This document shows, piece after piece, positions 58,611 to 64,000 of a stretch of 64,000 nucleotides of DNA. The translations under genes and the position numbers were made by a program. Under the pieces are notes generated by a model. That model was not told the DNA's origin. It saw only the letters and a list, made by a program, of their open reading frames with translations, and searched no databases. The number at the start of each line of letters is the position of its first letter. Position 1 is the stretch's first letter. The DNA is from Thermoactinospora rubra (GTDB lineage Bacteria > Actinomycetota > Actinomycetes > Streptosporangiales > Streptosporangiaceae): the NCBI RefSeq assembly GCF_002093975.1, contig NZ_MSZZ01000055.1:1-64000 (forward strand), read 5' to 3'.

Positions 58611-59063
58611 ATGAGCGACATGCAGGCCATCGCCGACCGCGTCGAGATCGAGGCGCGGCGCGCCGAGCTCACCGACGCGGTGATGATGCGCGACTACGAC
58701 CGCGTCGTATCGCTGTTCACGCCCGAGGCCGCGGTGCGGTGGCCGCACGTCGGCAAGGAATTCGTCGGCCGGGAGGAGATCCGCGCGGGGATCGAGTGGG
58801 GGCAAGGGCTCTGGGAGTTCTTCGTGCAGAACGTCCACCCGGGTGTCATCCGGCTGGACGGCGACACCGCGGCCGGCCGTACATACATCCAGGAATTCGG
58901 GCGGATGCGCGACGGCGGCTCACACCTGAACTACGCCCTGTACCACGATCGCTACCAGCGGACCTCCGACGGCTGGAAGTTCAGCGAACGCATCTATGAG
59001 GTCAGATATCTCGACTCCACCCCGCTTGCGGGCTCGCCGCCTCCCACAGCGCCCGAGGCCTAG
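58611..59063 (+). CDS. SnoaL-like/NTF2-fold protein
   Basis: A 150-residue protein with the NTF2-like cone fold. Met-Arg-Asp-Tyr-Asp-Arg-Val-Val-Ser-Leu-Phe-Thr-Pro-Glu-Ala is the pocket helix. Gly-Arg-Glu-Glu-Ile-Arg and a C-terminal Gly-Trp-Lys-Phe-Ser-Glu-Arg strand follow. Members isomerise, hydroxylate or just bind small molecules. It is the likely target of the divergent LysR regulator. Confidence 0.8.
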   Translation: MSDMQAIADRVEIEARRAELTDAVMMRDYDRVVSLFTPEAAVRWPHVGKEFVGREEIRAGIEWGQGLWEFFVQNVHPGVIRLDGDTAAGRTYIQEFGRMRDGGSHLNYALYHDRYQRTSDGWKFSERIYEVRYLDSTPLAGSPPPTAPEA

Positions 59064-59076
59064 GCTCGACTCACGA

Positions 59077-59117
59077 CCGGCTCGGAGCCGGACGATCAAC
59101 CCCTTCCCCTTTTTCTC
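59077..59117 (+). terminator. Weak terminator after the SnoaL-like gene
   Basis: A 6-bp stem CCGGCT/AGCCGG with loop CGG is followed by a pyrimidine tract ending in five T residues. Confidence 0.4.
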
Positions 59118-59121
59118 CAGG

Positions 59122-59444
59122 AGCGACGAGCAGCTGCGCAGCAAGTTCCTGAACCTGGCGATCACCCGACCATCACCTTCGCCTCGACCGGGGTGCAACA
59201 GATCGGCGAGGCCGCCTTCGAACTCACCGGTGACCTGACCATCCGCGGCGTCACCAAGCCGGTCACCGTGGCCTTCGAGTGGACCGGCGCCGAACACGAT
59301 CCGCAGGGCAATGTCCGGATTCATGTCAAGGGCAGCACCACGATCAACCGCAAGGACTGGGGCGTGCACTGGGCCGCCACCACGGGCCTGGTCGGCAAGG
59401 AGGTGGCGCTGGAGTCCGACGTCACCGTGATCCGGCAAACCTGA
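59122..59444 (+). pseudogene. YceI-family protein, 5'-truncated and frameshifted
   Basis: The C-terminal 80 codons (from 59193) are a clear YceI lipocalin-like part: Phe-Glu-Leu-Thr-Gly-Asp-Leu-Thr-Ile-Arg-Gly-Val-Thr-Lys-Pro-Val and Thr-Thr-Ile-Asn-Arg-Lys-Asp-Trp-Gly. Just upstream another frame gives Asp-Glu-Gln-Leu-Arg-Ser-Lys-Phe-Leu-Asn-Leu-Ala. Inserting one base at about 59159 joins it to Asp-His-Pro-Thr-Ile-Thr-Phe-Ala-Ser-Thr-Gly-Val, the expected order. The N-terminal third is absent. YceI proteins bind isoprenoids; this copy is dead. Confidence 0.75.
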
Positions 59445-59510
59445 CGAGGCTCTGAACGGACACGCGGCCGGTTGAACCGAGCCGATGCGGCCAGGCGGTG
59501 GCGCCTTCTC

Positions 59511-59675
59511 CTACACCGCAAAGGTCTGCCGACGCACGGCCCGCTACGCCGGACGACGTAGCGGCCCGGCCGCTTGGCGGAGGACGCGCCAGGAGAGGCG
59601 GCCGTGGAGTCTTGCATCAACCACGCAGACCCACTGCCACGAGAGGGAAGCCATGCGACTCCAGACGCGATCCGG
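59511..59675 (+). repeat. Duplicated leader, copy 1
   Basis: Copy 1 of a leader also found at 60204-60358. The first 90 bp match with about a dozen changes, and the last 35 bp (CCACGAGAGG...CCATGCGACTCC) include the ribosome site, start codon and first codons of the gene at 59653. An inverted repeat CGCTACGCC-N4-GACGTAGCG (59542-59563, one mismatch) lies inside. Confidence 0.75.
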
Positions 59676-60195
59676 GACGAAACGCTTGGGGCATCGCACC
59701 TACAAGACGATGCTCGTCCTGCACGTCTTCTCGATCGCCACATGGGTCGGGATGGACCTGGCATTCGGCACCCTGGTCCTCACCGCCGTCCTCACCGACA
59801 GCCGGGACATCGCGGCCACCAGCCTGAAGGCGATCGAGATCTTCGCGGTCTGGCCCATGTTCGCCGCCAGTGTGGCCGCTTTGCTCACAGGTGCCGTCCT
59901 CGCTCTCGGCACCAAGTACGGCCTGGTCCGTTACTGGTGGGTGGTGGTGAAGCTGCTGATCAACCTGCTGATGTGCGCGCTGATCCTCTTCTCTCTGCGG
60001 TACGGCGTGGCGGAGGCGGCCGAGTACGGCCGGCGGCTCGAGGCGGGCACGGCCGAGCAGCATCCCATGAGCGACCTGCTCTATCCGGTGTTCGTGGCGC
60101 CGACCCTGTTGATGGTCGCGGTCATCTTGTCGGTTTTCAAACCGTGGGGCCGCATCGGCGGACGCCGCTCGGAACGCCGGCCTCTTCCCCGATAG
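59653..60195 (+). CDS. DUF2269-like membrane protein
   Basis: A 180-residue protein with four transmembrane helices (about 20-40, 56-80, 92-115 and 150-170). It has an N-terminal Leu-Val-Leu-His-Val-Phe-Ser-Ile-Ala-Thr-Trp-Val-Gly-Met-Asp pattern, with the His/Trp found in small integral membrane proteins of this kind. Function unknown. The ATG at 59653 has GAGAGGGAAG upstream, shared with the next gene through the duplicated leader. Confidence 0.7.
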   Translation: MRLQTRSGTKRLGHRTYKTMLVLHVFSIATWVGMDLAFGTLVLTAVLTDSRDIAATSLKAIEIFAVWPMFAASVAALLTGAVLALGTKYGLVRYWWVVVKLLINLLMCALILFSLRYGVAEAAEYGRRLEAGTAEQHPMSDLLYPVFVAPTLLMVAVILSVFKPWGRIGGRRSERRPLPR

Positions 60196-60203
60196 GCGCC
60201 CGG

Positions 60204-60358
60204 CTACACCGCAGAGGCCTGCCGGCGCACGGCCCGCTACGCCGAACGGCGTAGCGGCCCGGCCGCCCGGCGGAGGACGCGCCGAAGAGAGCGGCCCGGA
60301 AGCCTGGACCGCACCACTTCCACGAGAGGAAACCATGCGACTCCGAACACGACCCGGA
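60204..60358 (+). repeat. Duplicated leader, copy 2, with perfect palindrome
   Basis: Copy 2 of the leader at 59511-59675, directly in front of the first esterase-like gene. The inverted repeat CGCTACGCC-GAAC-GGCGTAGCG (60235-60256) is perfect here, with 9-bp arms and a 4-base centre. The repeat extends through the ribosome site into the first codons of the gene at 60335. Confidence 0.75.
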
Positions 60359-61657
60359 CTGGCGCTCGTCCTGGCGACGACCGTCTCGGCGACGTCCCTG
60401 GCCGCGGCGGCGAACGCCACCCCCACTCACCCGGTGACCCCCTCGGTCACCGGCTGGATCAGCCGGCATGCCACCCCTATCGCCACGCTCGCTCCCGACG
60501 CGCCGGTGGAGGACCTGGCTCCGCTGCGCGGGATCGTCGGCGCCGCCCCGATCGTCGGGCTGGGCGAGTCCACTCACGTCGCGAGCGAGGTGATCTCCCT
60601 CAAGCACCGCGCCCTGCGCTACCTGGTGGAGAAGCTGGGATTCCGGTCCATCGCCTGGGAGGAGGACTGGACGATCGGCCTGGAGGTCAACCGGTACATC
60701 CTCGGCGGCACGGGCGACCTGGACGCGGTGATGGCCAAGATGACCGACACCTGGCGGACCCAGGAGGTGGCGGCGGTGCTGCGGTGGTTGCGCGACTACA
60801 ACACCCGCCGCGCCGACAAGGTGCGGTTCGTGGGTGTGGAGTTCTACGCCACCGGTCACGCCGCCTACGACGCCGTCTCCTCCCACGTCGCCACGGTCGC
60901 TCCCCATCGCCTGCCGGAGCTTTCGCGGCACCTTGATCCGATCCGGCCCGCCACCACCGACATCGCCGCCCATGCCCAGCGGTACTACGCCTTGCCCGAC
61001 GACGACAAACAGCCCTACCTTCGCCACGCCCGAGCGGTCTACGACCTGCTCCGCGCGCTGCCCCGGCGACAGGGCGACCGCGCCCAGGAGCTGGCCCTCC
61101 ACCACGCTCGCCAGATTCTGTCCTTCTACGAGTACTACGCCGATCCCAACCTCCACCAGTACCGGGACCGGCGGGCGGCGGAGAACCTGCGATGGTGGCG
61201 CGGCCATACGGGCGGCAAGATCGCCTACTGGGCGGCGACGCCGCACACCGTCGCGGCACCCGGCACGGGCATCTCCGTCCCGCCGCTGACCTTCGACAGC
61301 GCGGGCTCCTATCTGCGCCGCTGGTACGGCAAGCGGTACGTGTCGATCGGCTTCACCTTCACCCGCGGCACGGTCATCGACCCCGAGGGCAAGCCGGTGC
61401 GGGTGCTCCCGCCGCCGGCGGACTGGGCCGACGCCCCCTTCGGCCAGGTCGGCATGGAGCAGTACCTGCTGGATCTCCGCGCCGAAGCCCCGGCCACGGT
61501 CCAGCAATGGCTGCGGACGCCGGCCAAGATCCGCCTCATCGGCTACTTCGACGGCAGCGACCCCGCCGGCCACTTCATGACCGGCGCCTCCCTGGCCGCC
61601 GGATTCGACGCGATCGTCCACCGGCAGGCCATCACGCCGCCGCGGCCATGGAACTGA
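60335..61657 (+). CDS. Secreted erythromycin-esterase-family protein (first of two)
   Basis: A 440-residue protein with a signal peptide (about 1-28, Ala-Asn-Ala). The family core is Gly-Leu-Gly-Glu-Ser-Thr-His (Glu and His of the Ere active site, about 73-79), then Leu-Lys-His-Arg-Ala-Leu-Arg-Tyr-Leu and Ala-Trp-Glu-Glu-Asp-Trp (third acidic residue). Ere enzymes open macrolide lactones, but many family members have other or unknown roles. Export makes drug inactivation outside the cell possible. The next gene, 16 bp away, is a paralogue. Confidence 0.8.
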   Translation: MRLRTRPGLALVLATTVSATSLAAAANATPTHPVTPSVTGWISRHATPIATLAPDAPVEDLAPLRGIVGAAPIVGLGESTHVASEVISLKHRALRYLVEKLGFRSIAWEEDWTIGLEVNRYILGGTGDLDAVMAKMTDTWRTQEVAAVLRWLRDYNTRRADKVRFVGVEFYATGHAAYDAVSSHVATVAPHRLPELSRHLDPIRPATTDIAAHAQRYYALPDDDKQPYLRHARAVYDLLRALPRRQGDRAQELALHHARQILSFYEYYADPNLHQYRDRRAAENLRWWRGHTGGKIAYWAATPHTVAAPGTGISVPPLTFDSAGSYLRRWYGKRYVSIGFTFTRGTVIDPEGKPVRVLPPPADWADAPFGQVGMEQYLLDLRAEAPATVQQWLRTPAKIRLIGYFDGSDPAGHFMTGASLAAGFDAIVHRQAITPPRPWN

Positions 61658-61673
61658 AGAGAGAGTGATCATT

Positions 61674-63020
61674 GTGACGATGACGAACCTGACCAGGCGT
61701 AGTGCTCTGGCCCTGGCCGCCGTGGTGCTGGCCGGCGCGGCGGGTGCGAGCCCTGCCGCCGCCGGCGAGCGGCCCATCGTGTCGTGGGTGAACGCGCATG
61801 CCGTACCGCTGGCAAGCGTCCACGCCTCGGGGCCGGTGGACGACCTGGAGCCGCTGCGGCGGATCGTGGGCGAAGCCGCGGTGGTGGGGCTGGGTGAGCC
61901 CTCCCACGGCACCCACGAGCAGGTCACCGCACGGCACAGGATGATCCGGTTCCTGGTGGAAGAGCTCGGGTTCCGCACCGTGGCGTGGGAGGAGAGCTGG
62001 GGCAGCGGCGTGGCCGTCGACCGGTACGTCGTCACCGGCCGGGGCGACCCGCGCCGCATCGTCTCCGACATGGGCTTCCAGTGGCGCAGCGAGGCGATGC
62101 TGGAGCTGGTGCGGTGGATGCGCGCGTTCAACCGCGACCGCGCGGAGGAGGACAAGGTGCGCTTCCTCGGTCCCGACGTGATGGAGCTGCGGGCCCTTCC
62201 GTTCACGGAGGTGCGGCGCCACGTCCGTTCCGCGGCGCCGGAGCTGATGAAGGAGCTGGACCGGCACCTTGACCCGATCCGGTTCCGCGGCTCGTCGCAA
62301 GCCCACTTCGGCTGGTACTTCCAGCAGCCGCCCACCGCCAGGCGACAGTTCATCCTCCACGCCCGGGCGGTGGCCAAGCTCGTCTCGTCCCTTCCTCCCG
62401 GCCCCAGCCGTGACGAGGCGGTCCAGCACGCGCAGGCGATCCTGGGGTTCTACGAGTCCCACGCCGAGGACATCGTCAAGGCCAAGGCGCCGATCCGGGA
62501 CCGGTACATCGCCGACTTCGTCGGCGGGTGGCGCAGCCGTACCAACCACAAGATCGTCTATAACGCGGCCAACGTCCACACCACCGCCAGCCCGCAGGTG
62601 ACCTGGAAGTTCCCGCCCAACCCGGTCGCCTTCGCGAACAAGACCATGGCCGGAGGGCACCTGCGCAAGCGGTACGGCAGCTCGTATGTGTCGATCGGCA
62701 CCGTCTCCCGTCACGGGCGGGTACTGCTTGGCTGGGAGACCGGCAAGCCGTCTGTCTTCACCGTCCCGCCGGCCGGGCCACGCATGGTGGACTACCAGCT
62801 CGGCAAGGCCGAGCATGACAACTACCTCATCGATCTCCACGCCGAAGCGCCCGCGGTGGTGCGGCGGTGGCTGGACGGACCCGCGACCATGCGGGTCATC
62901 GGCACCGCGTACGACCCGAAGAGGGACGCCGACTACATGATGAGCATCCCTTCCTTGCGGCGCGGCTTCGACGCCGTCTTGCACCTGGGCGAGACGACAC
63001 CCACACGCCTGCTGCGCTGA
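61674..63020 (+). CDS. Secreted erythromycin-esterase-family protein (second of two)
   Basis: A 448-residue paralogue of the preceding protein, with the same order of motifs: Gly-Leu-Gly-Glu-Pro-Ser-His-Gly-Thr-His, Phe-Leu-Val-Glu-Glu-Leu-Gly-Phe and Val-Ala-Trp-Glu-Glu-Ser-Trp. The N-terminus Leu-Thr-Arg-Arg-Ser-Ala-Leu-Ala-Leu-Ala looks like a Tat signal (twin Arg), unlike the Sec-type signal of the first. The GTG at 61674 is best spaced from GAGAGAG; an ATG at 61680 is possible. The two are one operon by tandem duplication. Confidence 0.8.
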   Translation: MTMTNLTRRSALALAAVVLAGAAGASPAAAGERPIVSWVNAHAVPLASVHASGPVDDLEPLRRIVGEAAVVGLGEPSHGTHEQVTARHRMIRFLVEELGFRTVAWEESWGSGVAVDRYVVTGRGDPRRIVSDMGFQWRSEAMLELVRWMRAFNRDRAEEDKVRFLGPDVMELRALPFTEVRRHVRSAAPELMKELDRHLDPIRFRGSSQAHFGWYFQQPPTARRQFILHARAVAKLVSSLPPGPSRDEAVQHAQAILGFYESHAEDIVKAKAPIRDRYIADFVGGWRSRTNHKIVYNAANVHTTASPQVTWKFPPNPVAFANKTMAGGHLRKRYGSSYVSIGTVSRHGRVLLGWETGKPSVFTVPPAGPRMVDYQLGKAEHDNYLIDLHAEAPAVVRRWLDGPATMRVIGTAYDPKRDADYMMSIPSLRRGFDAVLHLGETTPTRLLR

Positions 63021-63078
63021 TCACCTTCCGGCGGAAAGCGACGATGCCGGCCACTACCGCTGACCGGCATTCCGTATC

Positions 63079-63116
63079 GGGCGCCCTCCCGGACACCATC
63101 GTCCGGCAGGGCGCCC
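63079..63116. terminator. Bidirectional terminator between convergent genes
   Basis: An outer 9-bp stem GGGCGCCCT/AGGGCGCCC and an inner 6-bp stem CCGGAC/GTCCGG, with one mismatched pair between them, close on ACCATC. It is centred between the esterase-like and the DHFR-like genes. Confidence 0.7.
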
Positions 63117-63141
63117 GCCGGACGCTCACCCAGTCACCGCA

Positions 63142-63768
63142 CTAGACAAAGGCCGTGACGCCCTCGTATTCCCCCACCGGGGCGGCGCCGGCGGTCTCGT
63201 ACTGGAGCAGCAGCAGGCCGTTCGCCGTAACCTCGTGGTGGACGAGTCGAAGGCCGAGGGGTTCGCCCGGGTGGTCGAGCAGCCGCCGCCCGGAACCGGT
63301 CACGGTCGGGGCGACGACGAGCCGGAGCGTGTCGACGAGGCCCGCCGCCAGCAGGGCGTTGCCGAGTCGCGCACTGCCGTGGATCTGGAGTTCCCTTCCT
63401 GGCCGCGCCTTGAGTTCCCCGACGGTCCGGACCGGGTCGCCGCGGAGCACGGTCGTCGGGTGCCAGCTCCCTTCGGTGAGGGTGTTGGTCACCACGTACT
63501 TCGGCAGTGAGTTCATCCGCTCGGCGAACGGGTCGTCAGGGTCGGTGATCTGTGGCCAGTCCCGGGCGAACGCTTCGTAGGTTCGCCGCCCGAGCAGCAG
63601 GCCGTCGGCGAGATCCAGCCAGCCAGAGGTACGCCGGACGAAGAGTTCGTCCAGGTGGGGCACGAGCCAGCCGCCCCGGGTGAAGCCGTCGCTCGTGTCC
63701 TCGGTCGGTGAGCCGGGGCCCTGGCTGACCCCGTCGAGGGTGACGAACTGCATGAGAGTGATCTTCAT
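63142..63768 (-). CDS. Dihydrofolate-reductase-like (RibD C-terminal domain) protein
   Basis: A 208-residue member of the same family as the gene at 201-767. It has Leu-Met-Gln-Phe-Val-Thr-Leu-Asp-Gly-Val at the start, Leu-Leu-Gly-Arg-Arg-Thr-Tyr-Glu-Ala-Phe, and Ile-His-Gly-Ser-Ala-Arg-Leu and Val-Thr-Gly-Ser-Gly-Arg-Arg-Leu-Leu late. It overlaps the SRPBCC gene by an ATGA, a pairing often seen in actinomycetes. A reductase role is inferred from the fold only. Confidence 0.85.
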   Translation of the reverse strand: MKITLMQFVTLDGVSQGPGSPTEDTSDGFTRGGWLVPHLDELFVRRTSGWLDLADGLLLGRRTYEAFARDWPQITDPDDPFAERMNSLPKYVVTNTLTEGSWHPTTVLRGDPVRTVGELKARPGRELQIHGSARLGNALLAAGLVDTLRLVVAPTVTGSGRRLLDHPGEPLGLRLVHHEVTANGLLLLQYETAGAAPVGEYEGVTAFV

Positions 63769-64000
63769 CGCGCGACCTGGCTCTCCGCGACCCCGGCGAG
63801 TTGCCCGGTGACCGTACCCCAGCCTTCGAAGAAGCCGAGTGCCTGGTGGCGGGCGCGGGCGGCCGGATCGCCGTGCCGGACGACGACCCGGTAGTCCGTG
63901 CCGTCCGGATGATCGCTCATCGTGATCTCGGCGGTCATGGGGACCGGCGCGGGATTCGCGGGGCGCCAGGAGCTGTCGATCGCGTTCGTGAACACGATCC
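63765..64000 (-). CDS. SRPBCC/AHSA1-like protein (partial, continues past the window)
   Basis: The frame stays open to the window edge and reads Ile-Val-Phe-Thr-Asn-Ala-Ile-Asp at the cut. Met-Thr-Ala-Glu-Ile-Thr-Met and Ala-Leu-Gly-Phe-Phe-Glu-Gly-Trp-Gly follow, the C-terminal half of an activator-of-Hsp90 ATPase-like START-fold protein. Members bind hydrophobic ligands. The true start is outside the window. Confidence 0.75.
   Translation of the reverse strand, partial: IVFTNAIDSSWRPANPAPVPMTAEITMSDHPDGTDYRVVVRHGDPAARARHQALGFFEGWGTVTGQLAGVAESQVAR

Noticed and set aside
1-64000. tRNA, rRNA or riboswitch genes
   Set aside because: I found no cloverleaf-like sequence with the conserved GGTTCGAATCC arm and no rRNA stretch or known riboswitch core. 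Small structured RNAs could still be missed without a covariance-model search.

Overview
The window is high-GC DNA with tightly packed genes, frequent GTG starts and many 4-bp ATGA/GTGA stop-start overlaps. F420-type oxidoreductases, AfsR-like regulators, very large secreted RHS and LamG proteins and erythromycin-esterase-like pairs point to a soil actinomycete. A member of the Streptosporangiales (Nonomuraea-like) or a relative of Streptomyces is my best guess; this is inference from family content, since no rRNA is present. I see no tRNA, rRNA, CRISPR array or intact mobile element.

Left part (1-16 kb): a partial hydrolase, a dihydrofolate-reductase-like protein, a decayed tyrosine recombinase, and a divergent MFS exporter/LysR pair. 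Next comes a 540-bp block of stacked hairpins in two related copies. A leftward block of secreted proteins follows: a 1376-residue LamG protein and a 2025-residue RHS protein in one operon, then a glycoside-hydrolase-like protein. The first and last share a Cys-containing C-terminal repeat.

16-29 kb is a catabolic region. A leftward operon carries a PotABCD-type importer, a diaminopropionate ammonia-lyase-like enzyme, an M24 peptidase, an M20 amidohydrolase and an asparaginase-like amidohydrolase. Divergent GntR and AraC regulators, an NmrA-like protein and a cytosine-deaminase-like amidohydrolase lie beside it. Uptake and breakdown of a nitrogen-rich, probably N-acylated diamino-acid compound fits this set.

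29-38.7 kb holds mixed accessory genes: a secreted trypsin-like protease, small membrane proteins, a TetR gene with two clear operators, a truncated hydrolase, an AraC gene, a DrrAB-type ABC exporter, a cold-shock protein behind a leader terminator, and VOC, SDR and WYL-domain genes.

38.9-51.7 kb is the most interesting part: a probable RiPP-type biosynthetic cluster without lanthipeptide enzymes. It has a ParB-like protein, a cobalamin-type radical SAM enzyme on the opposite strand, and a long translationally coupled operon. The operon encodes a 61-residue peptide ending in its only Cys, a SPASM radical SAM enzyme, an HFCD flavoprotein of the type that decarboxylates C-terminal Cys, an MFS exporter, a second paralogous small protein without Cys, a cyclase-ATPase-TPR regulator, a subtilase without signal peptide, a GAF protein and an ATP-grasp ligase. 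The divergent promoter holds three TTCTTAA-type sites two helical turns apart, with the outer pair forming an inverted repeat centred on the middle palindrome. A truncated MarR gene abuts the right edge.

52-64 kb returns to ordinary accessory genes: a maleylpyruvate-isomerase-like protein, an internally deleted methyltransferase, an XRE/NB-ARC/TPR regulator, a nucleoside deaminase, an LLM oxidoreductase, Lrp and LysR regulators, a SnoaL-like protein, a broken YceI gene, a membrane protein and two tandem erythromycin-esterase-like secreted proteins, the first sharing a duplicated leader with the membrane protein. A second dihydrofolate-reductase-like protein and a partial SRPBCC protein close the window.
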